DNA from: Podaxis mareebaensis
Lineage: Eukaryota > Basidiomycota > Agaricomycetes > Agaricales > Agaricaceae
Reading direction: 5' to 3'
NCBI GenBank assembly: GCA_018524725.1
Contig: JAEUWP010000344.1
Location: 62,001-126,000 of the forward strand
Length of the DNA: 64,000 nt
Below, one piece after another: positions 21,765 to 34,169 of this stretch. The notes below the pieces were generated by a model. That model did no database searches and was not told where the DNA came from. It was given only the letters and a program-made list of their open reading frames with translations. Every line of letters starts with the position of its first letter. Positions within the stretch are counted from its first letter, which is position 1. Position numbers and translations under genes: made by a program.

Positions 21765-22514
21765 ATGGTCCAAGTCATACCAGGGTTCAGCCTTACAAAC
21801 AGATGGCTACTGTATGCCAGCCTCATGTTCACTCCAGCACAATACTTGTCTGGTCTGGGCAGCAACATGCCGACTAACATTGGGTTCCTCGCCTATAATT
21901 GGTACAATCAATATGTGTGGTACACTGCAATCAAACAAAAGCAGCTGCATGCATTATCCCTCTTGCCTGTTCACTTCAATTTGATTTATTCAATCACATA
22001 CTTCAGAGGGATCACATCTGGCAACATTTACATGGGCATCCTCTTGGGGTTTGGTACAGCAGGCCTAATGATACTTAATACTGTGGCTGCCTGGATGAGC
22101 TGGGCCACAAACATGCCTGAAGGCTATGGTGTATATCAGTTCTTCTTCTTTGGATGGAGAACCCTAAATCCAAATTGGCACAAGTTCCTTATGGTTTGGC
22201 AAATTAGTGATACACTCTTTGCTGCTGGTTGTGTTTTTGGCACCATTGTTGGAGCTATAGTCATTGGTTTACAGTCAGGTGAAATTGATTGTTCTGAGTG
22301 GTGGGCTCAGAGGTGGGCCAAATACCCTGCAATTCTTTTGGGATCAGTAGTCATATTGATGGGTGAATGGCCTCTCATCTTATGGACAGAACTCATCATA
22401 TCCCGCAACCACATAGAGTCAGAAACTGACATGATTGCAGTATGGCTCTTTGTTGCACAAGTGGTGGCCATGCTACTGCCTGACTGTTGTCTCAATATGC
22501 TCAAGAAGGATTGA
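21765..22514 (+). CDS. Orphan six-helix membrane protein X2 (CpG-depleted paralogue)
   Basis: An open frame of 249 codons, colinear with X1. Conserved blocks include 'VIPGFSLTNRWLLY', 'FLAYNWYNQYVW', 'IKQKQLHALSLLP', 'GYGVYQFFFFGWRTLN' and 'WTELIISRNHIESETDMIA'. The C-terminus differs: 'DCCLNMLKKD' instead of 'DGLLW'. By hand count this coding region has only about 3 CpG dinucleotides, against about 23 in X1, mostly through CpG to TpG/CpA changes; the frame is nevertheless intact. The family is unknown, with about six hydrophobic segments. It may still be functional, or it may be a young silenced copy. Confidence 0.6.
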   Translation: MVQVIPGFSLTNRWLLYASLMFTPAQYLSGLGSNMPTNIGFLAYNWYNQYVWYTAIKQKQLHALSLLPVHFNLIYSITYFRGITSGNIYMGILLGFGTAGLMILNTVAAWMSWATNMPEGYGVYQFFFFGWRTLNPNWHKFLMVWQISDTLFAAGCVFGTIVGAIVIGLQSGEIDCSEWWAQRWAKYPAILLGSVVILMGEWPLILWTELIISRNHIESETDMIAVWLFVAQVVAMLLPDCCLNMLKKD

Positions 22515-23826
22515 TCACTAATGTACACTTTGCCACAGTTCTCCTTATCTTGTTTTGTCCTTTACAAATTCATTAGTTCTCCTAACCAAGCCCAGACAAT
22601 TCAATCCCCTCTTCACTTAGCCCTTTTCCTTTCTTAGCTGTTCTTTTTTGATACAAGCTACAATGTGTTTTGGTGGCTTCATTTTGCTTCATGATGATAT
22701 TGACATAGAAATGCCACAATTTGAATTGATTCAGTGTGATGAATATTAGTGGCACTGGAATAGTGGTCGGGCACTGTCATTCAAGTGACTTAGGTTCCAG
22801 ATCTCGTTTATAGCCATTCACATTTGTGCCATGCCACATTGTATTATTTGCCAACAAAATGCCTCAAGGTGTTGCTGAATAGCCTCACCACTCGCACTCC
22901 AGACATTTGTGACCTACCATGTGGGTCTGGACCCTACATTTATATTGGTACTCTCGCCACAAGACTTTGTACCCCAGCTCTTCAACCTGCACAGATCCAC
23001 GCTCTCGTGTTGCATCTGCAGTATCATCCCTCAGAGAGACCAGTTGCTGATTAGATGTCTAAAACTCAAGTTAAGAACAGGTCCGGGGATGGGAATGGAG
23101 ATGAAGCCGGGGATGTACTTCCGAGAGATCATATCCCTGGCTCGGTAGTGTCCACAGAGGTACAAAAGGTGACTGATGGGGATAGATGCGGTTTTTTTGG
23201 TCTCTGCGTGGTTTTTACGTGAGTAGCAGTGCTACGCTATGATAATTACGAGTGGACTCCAAACGACACACGAGGGTATTCTTGTTCTATTTATGTTACC
23301 TTTCTCTTGTTCGTTCCCGCTTCTTCTCTTGTGGAATGTTGGTTCCCCTCGGCCTCTCTTATCGTGTCAAGGTCAGAGGCTCATACACGCCCTTCCTTTG
23401 TGTTCATCACTTCTAGTATGATCATCATGACCTACGCAATAAATCACCCCAACACTCGACTGCCAAGATAAGACATCTTTTAATATCATGGTCACACGCT
23501 TTCATTCCATTCGCCCTTGTCTTAAAATACCACCACCCACGACATCTATCACTACCCTCAACAATGATACTGATACCCACCACTCCATCCATCTCAGCTG
23601 ATACCTGGATTCACAACATATCAAGACATAAATGCGAAAAACTTCAATCCATCATTATTGAAACAGCACCTATCAAAGGAATGAATACAGGAGAGCAATA
23701 AGGATACACGATATCCCATCCGATCCAACGTAAATCCTATCCTATCCGATCCAACAAATCGCAGGTATGTACTGAAAAATGAGCGAAAAATCTTCATCCT
23801 ATTGTCAAGTCAATCGGGTTGGCCTT
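22515..23826. other. 3' flank of X2 and intergenic
   Basis: The first 290 bases match the X1 3' flank, again CpG-poor. Nothing is recognised from about 22810 to 23826, which includes the presumed 3' UTR of the convergent secreted-protein gene. Confidence 0.4.
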
Positions 23827-25141
23827 TCAAGCACCGATAGCAGATGCGATCCTGGCATCGCGATCCGCAGTGGTCGTGCAAGTAACCGACTGTTATCATT
23901 GTTAGTCAGTCAACAATGAATACGTCTGATGAAAGAGAAGGAGGCCCACGGTTCCTGGAGAGTTGACTAGAGGAAGCGCAGCACAAACGAGCCCGCCCGA
24001 GCAGTTTGTAAGCACAAACTTTCCGTTAACACATTGCGCGAATGCGCCGTTGACACATGCGTTCTCGCCGTCGTCACATGGGGAGTCGGCTGTGAGGGTC
24101 GCAAATTTGTCATTGAGCGCCTGAGCATCGCGACCGTTTTCTGTGCAAGTGAGATTTGTCAGCTTCGCGAGCAGTGATTAGCTTGAAAAGGACGCACGCT
24201 GGACAAAGGGCTTGGCTCCGGAACCAGAGGATGTGGCAGGGGATTGAGATGGCGCAGGTGCAGGTGCACCGTTTCCAGCTGCGGCACCACTTCCACCATT
24301 GTTAGCGCCAGCACCACCAGCACCACCAGTGCCCGAATCAGCACCAGAACCAGAGCCAGAGCCGGAACCAGCGCCAGAGCCAGAGCTAGAACCAGAGCCG
24401 GAACCAGCGCCAGAGTCGGCACCGGCACCGGCACCGCCAGCATTACCAGAGGAAGCGGCACCTCCCACACCAGGATCTTGCACGATCGTGTTCAACTGCA
24501 CACCGTCTTCAACAGGACCATCAGGGTGGGCGGGGCACGATCCAGGTGGGTTCACAGCCGTCAAGCCGAGAGGCACAGTGCCACTCCCGTCACCGCTAAA
24601 GTTGGGGAACTTGGAACCAGCGAACTGGCAGTGGAAGAGCCCGTTAAGTTCGGCGTTCTTGGGCGCCTTCTGGCAGTATGGGACTTGGAGACTGTCAGGC
24701 TATGAACAATGTATGTTAGCTAAGGTCCAAGAGCGTTTGGTGAATGAACAGACACTCACAGCGTTACGAGGCTGCTGGACGAAGAGCTGTGCGAGCCTGA
24801 TCATCTCGGGGTCGTTATTGAGTTTTTTGGCGAGGTCGATCATTGCATCGGCAGAGTCTTGTTGTTCGCAGTCTCCTGCGCCACGGAGGAGGGTCCCGGC
24901 AGCTGTGACAGCAATAGGGTTACACTGGGTGCCTCCACCGGCTTTGATCTTTGGAACGGAATCAAGCAAAGAATAAGCCAGTGCACGAGAAAAGCGCTGG
25001 GATAAAAGAACAACTTACGCAGGCTTGTTCCCAAGCGGTCTTAGCGGCTACGGTATCCTGGCTGATGCGCTTCTCCAGAGGCGCAGCCGAGACGAGAAGA
25101 GAAAGAGCGGACAAGACAAAGATAGCGGTGACTTTGAGCAT
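23827..25141 (-). CDS. Secreted protein with Ser/Gly-rich linker and C-terminal CBM19-like domain
   Basis: Five exons: 25019-25141, 24760-24948, 24198-24699, 23950-24140, 23827-23889. All junctions keep frame and give 355 residues. The start gives a clear signal peptide ('MLKVTAIFVLSALSLLVSA'). The N-terminal domain has paired cysteines ('GGGTQCNPIAVTAAG', 'LLRGAGDCEQQDSADAM', 'PYCQKAPKNAELNGLFHC'). A low-complexity Ser/Gly/Ala linker follows (24230-24450). The C-terminal domain has 'SPCDDGENACVNGAF', 'AQCVNGKFVLTNCSGG' and 'ALPLVNSPGTSVTC', typical of basidiomycete CBM19-like chitin-binding modules. An extracellular or wall-associated role is inferred. A TATA box lies upstream at 25349-25356. 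No catalytic domain was identified. Confidence 0.75.
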
Positions 25142-25348
25142 GATTGCGTGGGACAAATGGAGAAGAAATTAAAAGAAAAGCGCGAGTGTGTCGGTCGGGA
25201 CTGGAGCCAAGCCAATAATTGATCAAGAGGATAGGATTAGGAGCACCCGGCTCAAAAGAGAGAACTTGAAAGGTGTTGTCAAAAGGGAAAGAGATGGAAA
25301 GAAGTGAAAGAAACGGGACCTGGTGTAAAGAATGCCGAAGAATACTTG

Positions 25349-25356
25349 TTTATATA
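25349..25356 (-). promoter_or_regulatory. TATA box of the secreted CBM19-like gene
   Basis: On the minus strand 'gctctatataaacaag' lies about 210 bp upstream of the ATG at 25141. Confidence 0.45.
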
Positions 25357-26419
25357 GAGCCACATGCTTGTCGCTTCCGCATCCGAGATGGGAAAGTGGA
25401 AATATTTGTGGTGTGGACATGTGGTCCATATGACTGACCATCACCAGACGACAGCTACTGAGAACAGAACAGCTCTATCGTCGTGATCTCTGTTGCCATC
25501 GAACTGAAGATGGTGTAGATATTGCTATCTAATTGAGGAACATGAGCATATGCGCCAGCTTGCTAGGACCTGAGCGTTGAACAAAGAGAATACCTCAACC
25601 GCAGTATAAAGCGATAAAGGCACTGCCTCCAGGAATGCACGCCAGGTCCAATGAACTGTTGTTGTAAACTCATCAACAATAGGCATAGAGATGTTTCTTG
25701 TTAAAGTCCGAGTGTGGTACAAGGAATGGAAAGAGTGGCCCGGCAGCAGTGAGCTGGGCTTGTGGGTTGGTCGTCAAAGCGACTGAAGATCATCAGTGTT
25801 TACGTAACTGGTACATCTTTCGCGGGAACTCAGCATTCTAGATTGAATCATGAAACCCAAAACAACCGAGAGTACCGATGAACAGAGGGAACTAAAGATG
25901 CTGTTTGTCCCTTTTGGATCGAAGAAACTAGTCCTTAGCATCTAAGGCCCGATGAATGATCAGGTCGAAAATAGGTGATACAGGAAATGTCAACCAACTG
26001 TGCTTATGGCTCAATGAGGTTCCGGGATAGCCGGTGATGGTGCGGTATTTCATGATGTGAAGTGTTGCTCGTCGTTAAAATGCTTGACAGCGGAGGCAAC
26101 ATCAATGGGCTCGGATCATAAAGGCTCCCGCTGAGTACTCTCAACCGTATGGTGATCTAACACCAAGAGCATCTCCACCTGTATCCCCTGGTTAGAGCGT
26201 GCTCATTGCCTTGGAAATAGTCTCTGCTAGCTTGAGCGTGATTCCCAACAAGTCAAATCATTCGTCGGAAGTCATCATAAGGGGAAAGGTAGAATTACAG
26301 TCAGCACCTCCAGTAGAACCTCCACAACACTGTGTCGTGTTCGGTACCTAAAATAATGTGGGTAGTCATGAAGCGTGATTATCATAGAACAAGATAGAAA
26401 ATTGTTATAGATTCCCAGG
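25357..26419. other. Intergenic, no gene recognised
   Basis: Short frames only. It holds the promoter of the secreted-protein gene and the 3' end of the MFS gene. Confidence 0.45.
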
Positions 26420-28819
26420 TTAGACCTTCCTATCAACAGACTCGGATCGTTCAGAATGCGAACCGGCCTGTTTATCGGGGTCGTCGGCATGCTCAAATTC
26501 TACAAGACTTTGATCAGCCACTACTCTGAAAATCAATAAGAGGAAAAGCTCACGTTGCTCGCGCTTGTCGATGTAAGCCTGCCGCTCTTCTGCAGAGACG
26601 GATCCGAAGATGACATCCATCTCTTCCAAACTGCGGCCTTTTGTTTCTGGGATCAAGCTGCGGAATCGTTTGTCAAAAGCAGCTCCAAACGCCAAGACAA
26701 ATACTCACAGAGAAAAGGTGCCCATGGCGCCAATATTGACGGTAGCGAACATGATGAAGAGTTTCCACCCAAGGTTGGTGTTCATCTGAGGTGTGACCTT
26801 TGACACGACGAAGTCTGTATTAAATGCGCGGTGAGTGGAATGTTGGTGTCATGCCATTCGTGTGGTCTTACTCCATAGCCATTGTGATGCACTTGCAACA
26901 GCAAGACCGTAATGCCTCGTCCGAGTAGGGAAGATATCAGCAACATACACCCAAGGGAGAGGTCCTGGAGCAACCGGCTGTTAGTAAATTTCGGGTTTCA
27001 AACCAGGAAGAGAAAAGCTCACCCCATCCCATAGAGTAGAAGCAGACGTAGATGTACAGCATGGCAGCCATCGCTTGTGATGCCGGCGGTGGTGATGCGG
27101 GTGGTCGACCGGCAATACTCGGTGGAGGTGGATGCGTCTTCAGGATAGCACCGATGATATAGAAGAGTGTGCCCATTCCCATCGCGGAGATGAAAAGCGA
27201 CAACTTCCGGCCCAGAGTCTCGACACCCCAGAAGATGAAAATCGCGGTTGCAACAACTTTAACAACACCTACAAGCAGAATATAAGGATCCAAGTTTCTT
27301 CCTTATTCGTTTGACAAAACTCACCGTAAATACCACTAGCAAGAAGAGAGTTTTTGGTTCCTGTGTAACCGATCTACGATCTAATAAGTATTGGCTAAAT
27401 TAGATCGACCAATCAGGAACATACCGACTCAAAGATTTGTGGGGCGTAATAGCTGAAAACGATCATCAGAAATAGCAGACATGGATCCTCAGATTAAGGC
27501 TCACTTTACTGAGTTCTGACCAGCCCATTGCTGTAGGAGGAAGATAAAGAAAGCAATGAAGAAGCGGACAAAGTTTCCTTTTCCAAAGAAGGCTTCTTTC
27601 CATCCAAGGCCCTTGCGTGCTTCACGTTCTTCCATGATTGCCGCTTCGATCTCAGCCATCTCGTGGATAATGTCTGCCGAGTGGACGGAGTCTTTCCGGA
27701 GATATGCAAGGTTTTCGATGGCTTCTTGATTACGTCCGACAGAAGCGAGCCAACGTGGGGACTCCTATGCTTCAAGTCAACAAGCATTCTTGGCGGCGAA
27801 GAGTAGGCACCCCACCTTGATCGTGAAGATACCGAGAGCCATGATGCCAGCTGGAACAAGCTGTAGAGCGAAGGGGATCCTCCATACTTGCACGCCGTTG
27901 GGAATGTGGATGCCAACGCCAACTATTCGCTTGGTTAGAACGCAAGACATAGTTGATGATCACAGCCGGAATTCTTACAGTTTACGAAATAAGAGATCAT
28001 GACACCAATAGCAACCTAGGTAAGGAATTGAGCCCCTAATGACCTGCTGCATCGGTGATGGATACTTGGATACTTACCATGATTTGGAAGCACCCCGTGA
28101 TACGTCCTCGAACCTCCTTCGGAGAGCATTCTGATACGAAAGCAGGCGCCACCGCAGAGATACCTCCAATTCCAAAACCGGCGACGACACGACCGCCATA
28201 AATGAGTCCTAGACCGTGCGGGGGGCCTTGGGCGACTGTTTGGAGGATCTTGTCGACCGTCAGCAGTGAATATCGTAGGTAGTCTAAGGCAGCGCACCGC
28301 TCCGACTGAGAATATTATGGTGAACAGTTGCATGGTCCACTTTCGGCCGATCCTGGCTGTTTACAGGTCAAGTTAGCCTCTACGATACAAGACGACACGT
28401 CACTCACAAGAAATTGGTGCACTGATAAGTGCTCCAAAGAACGCTCCCGCTTGGAGAACGGATACTACATTTGACGAGACAGCATCAATTTGCTTCTGAT
28501 TTCCAGCAATACCGAAATGCGACCGGAAGAAATCGTTCTTCACGACACCACCTCTGAAAGGGAGCGCGCTACGTTAACCGACTGACTGGCACGTTAGAAA
28601 AGGAGAGCTAACCCGACGCCGCTGCAAAAGGAACATGATCAGCGCTTAACGTCTAATCCGGACATAGCAATCCAACGTACGTATCGTAACCAAACAATAC
28701 AATGCCCCAATACACCACAAAGGCCAGCCCTAACAAGCGCGTAAGCGGGAAGGCAATATGTAAGCCAAAGGATCGAGCTTACAATAGACCCGGATGTTCT
28801 TGAATAGCGAGGAGGCCAT
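26420..28819 (-). CDS. MFS sugar/quinate-type transporter
   Basis: About a dozen short exons on the minus strand from ATG 28819 to stop 26420 give roughly 545 residues, normal for the sugar-porter family. Signatures: 'FGYDTGVGGGVVKND' in helix 1, 'ARIGRKWTM' in the helix 2-3 loop, 'VSECSPKEVRGRITG', 'KESPRWLASVGR' closing the first half, 'FLLQQWAGQNSVNYYAP' in helix 7, and 'IPETKGRSLEEMD' after helix 12. Together these are the paired halves of a 12-helix H+ symporter or facilitator at the plasma membrane. The N-terminus 'MASSLFKNIRVYW' and the general pattern resemble fungal quinate/sugar permeases. The exact substrate is not predictable. An unusual Pro-rich loop ('THPPPPSIAGRPPASPPP') lies between helices 9 and 10. 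Confidence 0.85.
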
Positions 28820-31553
28820 ATTTCAGTACTTGTCCTGGGGAGCCTCGGGAGAGAGAAGGAGGTTCTCTGGACGAGGGAAAGGCCAACGGCAGAGAGGGGT
28901 GGGGTGGACTTGTTATGTACAGAAGTTTAAGTATAGAACCCAGTGGACCTCCTGACGAGAATTCCCATGGGTGAGTGTTAAGGACCTTGCTGTGACCCTT
29001 CTCGTCGGAAGCGGGTTTCATGCGGGGTTTTCAGAAGCATGAGCAAGAGAGATGGGGTAACCAATGATGGCGCCGTTCCCGGCACGGCCCGCTTTGTCCG
29101 GCACCCCAAATCCCTGTGGAGACTTTCGCCCCGCTCAGGACCCTCGGACACAATCAACAACGGCAACAACAACCATCTCAGGTTCTCCAAGTCGTGCGAG
29201 CTCTCGTGGCATATTCGAATACATTTTCCTGCCTCAAAAACCACAAAAATCGACATTGAACGATAGCGGAGCCTGTAAGAATGGACAGGTCATGACTAAA
29301 AATACGCAGATCATTTCATATGACAGAGCTCGGCGGTCTCGTTTAACACCTTGGCCCATGAGGCGTGCGACGCGCGAGTTTGATATTTAGGACCAGCTTG
29401 GGACTTTACATTCCATTACAAGGCAACCGCGTCGAGGAGCTGTCGTAACCTAATGAAGGGATTCTTTTCTTCACCAAGGAATTGGAGACTGTTAGTAGAG
29501 CATATTTGCAACCTCGTTTTCAGTGAGTTCTCAGCGAAAACTGAATTGAAACTGAATTGCTCCACGCCCAGAATCTCGCTGAAAACGGTTTGCAAGTATG
29601 TTCAGAAGCTACATCTTGACTTTTGATGATCGGTACCCTCTCCTCTCTGATTTGGTGCCGACAATATGACTCTTGTGCCCGATATGTCCCAGCAACAAAC
29701 ATACACAAGAGGACTTGCGACAAATGTAGCCGCTTGATGCCCTTGCAGTGGGAAGAGTCTCAGGTCGACCGTTACGATCTTGCCGGGCGGAAGGAGATTG
29801 CAGCACTGAGGGTCCGTGGTCATCTGGGACCTGTCACAGTAAAGTCTGATCCCCACGAGCAAGTGATCACCGCCCATCTGGCGCTCATCGGTGCGCATTG
29901 TGACTAATGGAATAATCAAACCTTACTCCACAGTCATTTCTGAACGCATGGTAGGGTCGAGCCCCATATCCCCACATTATAGGAGAATTCTCGGCATAGA
30001 AATTCAGGGGAACAACATATTTCATACAACCAACTGCAATCCTTGACAACAACAGAATATTTGATAGTGAGCCGACCGCCAGGCGACGCAGGCCTGCCGG
30101 AGCATGTGCAAAAGACTTCAGACGTGTTAATGGTTAAACCTGCCGCCTCGGGGTCATTTTGCCGGGAGAACATTCTTGGGCACGTATTTACAGAAAACGA
30201 TGCCAGGTAGGACTGTACCTGGAGCCCTGACCTTGTTATGTGGGACGGAAGTTGCGGCCTGAGCAAAGACTGAGATTTGTGGGGTGCTTCCTTTGCGGCA
30301 ATCCGACCCGGGGAATTCCCGAAGAGGAGGTGACAATTAAATGGTCTCGCCTGCGACTGCATACGTGAAATCGCGTCTTCTTGATAACCGTTCTTTGTAA
30401 CTCTCTCTCTCTTCTCGCTGTTAAGAATATAAGCATGCCCAGAGAAACCCCGGGTTCTATGCGTCATGTCCTCTGGAATGCATCCTAAGCGTCACTATTA
30501 GGCATTTGCATCATTCGGGAGGAGGGCGGATGCATTTGCCCGCACAGGCCCGCAACGGCCCGGTGGCCCTACTCCAGATCACTACGAATGGCAGTCCCAA
30601 ACGGGTCGGAGAACACTTGCGACTGGGTCCCTTCAAGCTTAAGGTACAAAGCCAAGATTATCTGGTCCTACACCGAATCACGATAAGGGGATCTTTTTTA
30701 GAGACTGCTTTATGACACAATCACTCGATTGGGTCTCCCGCATTACTACCTCCACTCCACGACGAGAGGTTGTAACCTGTTGTAACGCGGTTCTTCAGCT
30801 TTGATCATGCACCCCGCCCAAAATAGCAAACAACAAGTGTACGGAAGGCACCGAGGCCATCAGACTAAATCGAAAGGGAAATCTAAAAACAGCTCCGGAT
30901 TCAAGCCGAAGGTTCTTTTAGAACCTAATTATGTTGCCCAAACGATAGCAACAAATATGTGCACATAGAGTCAACCAACTGCTGCATTTCTGCCTTGCTC
31001 AACGAGATTGCACCCGAGATTCAATGTGTTTTCGATTTCTCGACAGGCTGCGGAGGTGTAGGTTGTTTCTACTTCCTTGGCTGTATTAACACAGGATCTG
31101 CGCAGCATCCTCAAAGAAACTTTTTACAACGCGGATCAATCCATTGGCCGACGACATTGGGAGCGATCATCCAACTCCCACGCGGAGCTCTCTAGCTAAG
31201 CCTTCTACTTCCCAAGCTACTCCTTCCGCTCGCTTGGCAAGGCTCGCTACAGTCTTGAGGATGGACACTATCCTTGTATACAGGATACAAACCGACTCGA
31301 GCACATAATGGAGTATGGATGGAGATGTGAAATTCCCCGCATTCGTCGAGATTATCTGTGAGTACGGACACCCATTATCTTGAGCGTGTTACTTGGTACG
31401 TATCGCAATCCTTTTGTTGTCTTCGCCTGAGAAATTCTCACATATCGAATCACATTCAGTACCAAAGCTTGTATTTAATGACCACAAGATGGGATTCCCC
31501 TTCGCTGTTTCTGTCATTTGCGAGGCATAGCGCCGCACCACTGTCGAATCAGT
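28820..31553. other. Long intergenic stretch, no gene recognised
   Basis: Many short overlapping frames on both strands. None has conserved motifs, a signal peptide or a splice-extended domain that I can support. Confidence 0.4.
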
Positions 31554-32960
31554 ATGCCATCAGGCGAGATGGTGGCATCTCGTGAGCTGGTAGCGAGTGA
31601 ACTCATCCATACGTGAGTTTTCCTGTTTTACTCCCGCCGCAATTTCCTAAGCCGATCGTTCTGCATTAGGTCTGGTCCTCTGGTATGCAAACCTCGACGG
31701 CGCACATGCAAGGCCACTCATAGCTCCTAGATCATCGGATATTTGCTAGCATGGGGACTTTATGGAGTTCTTGCTGTTCAAGTTTGTGGGTTCAGCCACC
31801 CGCGTCCGGTTGTATTTTTCGCTGACCTGCTTATTTAGACATCTACTTTCTTGCTTTCCCAAACGACAAAGCTATCAACAAGATCCTCGTGACGACCGTG
31901 TTCTTGCTTGAGACACTCCAAGCGGTCTTGATTGCGCGGGACATGTTTGAAGCCTTCGCTCGGGGATTTGGCGATCCAAGTGCGATCACTGGTCTTCATT
32001 TCAGTGGACTGTCCGCTCCGATCATTGGTGGGACAGGTGTGATATTTGAACATGACGATCCCCTGCCAGAAATTCAAATTCATTTAAAATCCGACAGTGG
32101 GCTTCATCGTGCAACTATTCTATGCCTTTCGTATCAGAATCCTCTCGAGCTCGCGAATCGTGCCCAGTTTGATTTGCTGTGTTAGTCCGTGCCTTTCTCA
32201 CTACACCTGACTGACTAGCTGACACTCTGCCCACTTGAACAGATGGCTGTTGTACAGTGCGTTGGCGCATACATTGCTGGAATCAGGGGTTTCATAGGCC
32301 GGGACATTCGGAACCTCAACACACTGACAGATCGCATTGGCCATGGCGTGAGCCGGCAACTGGATACTTTCATCTATTAATTCTTGACTGATTCCGTTCC
32401 GGGACCCCAGCTCTTCGATGCCACAAGTGCAGCTTGCGATGTCGTCATCGCTATTGCCATGTCCTACTACGTAAGTTCACCACCTTTCCTTACAAGCAAA
32501 CCTATTAAGAAGTCATTTATAAGCTTCCCAAACTTGATTCCGGAATTCGGTTATCAACACACGTTCTCGTGAGGAAGCTCATCCGTCTTGTGATAGGAAC
32601 AGGAACTTTGACAGGTGAAGCTTTACGCGAATGTCCCCTTATGTCACTAGTCATGAACCTGTACCTGCAGCAATTGTCGCAGTCGTGGATCAAGTTCTAT
32701 ACCAGACATTCCCGAACAAGGGCTACTTCCTCGCCCCAGCCTTCATCATTGCAAAGCTCTATTCCAACTCGATGATGGTCATCTTCAACTCGAGGCTTGA
32801 GATGGGAATCCTTCGCGATAATATTGCTCCGCAATCGGGCTCCAGCGTCAGTCGTAGGCAGGTTTCTTATCCTGCATTCACATGCCACAAGGAAACGGAG
32901 ATATTCTGCGACGTTGACCTAGCTGCTTATCCGAACAATAGGGATGTAGCAAAGGCTTGA
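31554..32960 (+). CDS. DUF6534-type seven-helix membrane protein
   Basis: Nine exons: 31554-31612, 31670-31682, 31731-31785, 31839-32036, 32098-32180, 32243-32347, 32411-32470, 32524-32614, 32671-32960. They give 317 residues with every junction in frame. Family signatures are 'LLAWGLYGVLAVQVYIYF', 'KILVTTVFLLETLQAVL', 'VGFIVQLFYAFRIRIL', 'DATSAACDVVIAIAMSYYL', 'VRKLIRLVIGTGTLTA' and 'FIIAKLYSNSMMVIFNSR'. Exon 2 is a 13-nt microexon. The family is abundant in mushrooms; it has seven predicted membrane helices and a cytoplasmic C-terminal tail, and its function is unknown. The gene looks complete. Confidence 0.8.
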
Positions 32961-34169
32961 AGAGCCAACCTTTTTCTACTTGGACAATTGGGATTTTGCA
33001 CCATGTTTCATTAGCAGCGAATTAAGTGGATATACAAAGGATAACCTTATGCTGCATGGCTATCACAACAAGCAGCCCGCTAGCCTCACATCCTCTAGGG
33101 CCCGAATCTTCATAGGACGAACGCAGAGAGGGTATAGCATAAGTGAAAAGCAGATAACTCAAGCAATTTGGCATGATGAATCGTTGGTAGTTCTACCTGG
33201 AGGGTAATGATTCGACTGCGTGACACTTAGCTTTCTGGCTGTTCTCCGACATACATGGTGTACTTGTGTTGTGGAAATGTTCCTATCCTATGAGGGGGGT
33301 GATCAAATTTCAGAGGATAATGCTGACCATTAGCGGATCAAGTGGACACTCGCTAAGTGCATTCGCGCCCTCATGCTACACTCACCATAAGGCTTGAAGG
33401 AGTTTTTTTCATTAACTACTTACCGTTCTCTTCCTTTCTCGTTTACATGAAAGGGTTCTTTACTTCTTTCGCAATGTGTGGAGTCTCGATAAATATATGG
33501 TTTCAAACCGGTGTTCTCCGAGTCCCAGGGAACTTGGCGTACAGATGGAATCGGTGTAGAAGGGCCCGCACAGGAAGTTCTATTCTTCAAAACAACACTG
33601 TGAGCAATGGATCACTGAGAGTAGGACAAAACCCACGGACGCCCAACCACTCCCAGGTTCCATAGTGATTCAAACCAGAGAAGGCTCGAAGAGAGATCAC
33701 TGTTTGTCACTGTAAGATGTGGGTCCAATCAAATCCCGTAATGAGAAAACGAGCTCTTTGTCTTGACGTATTGAAATTTGAGGCCACCAGACGGAAGGTT
33801 CCTAAGACGCGGAGTCAGCAGGCGGGATATGCACCAAGGGTGGATCCATTCCGAGATATTTCTCAAGGGCTTCAAGAGAAATCTCAAAGGATCGCACTCG
33901 ATTTAGAGGAACTCTGCGGCAGGCGTAGGATAATCTAACGCTGTCTATTATTCAATGGGATTGCTACCTCCATAGACACACAGGTGGAAGCTCTGGGGTT
34001 GGGTTAGGTAGCTGGTAGGCTAATAAAAGGAGTGGTAGCACAGGATATATCTCGGGGCAGGGGTACACATCAGTCCCATTTGACGGAGAATCTCCTCATA
34101 CTGTCTTCACAAATGTATAGAACGCTAGAATACGAGAATAGAAGAGGACATAAGAAACAAGTTAGTACG
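32961..34169. other. Intergenic, no gene recognised
   Basis: Short frames only, without family likeness. It holds the 3' flanks of the DUF6534-type gene and the convergent glutaminase gene. Confidence 0.45.

Noticed and set aside
24299..24976. 225-codon plus-strand frame rich in Pro/Glu/Ala
   Set aside because: It is the antisense of the Ser/Gly linker of the secreted protein. The repeats keep several frames open, and the minus strand has a signal peptide and consistent introns.
29520..30470. Several 90-177 codon frames on both strands
   Set aside because: Overlapping frames on both strands with no conserved motifs, signal peptides or introns.
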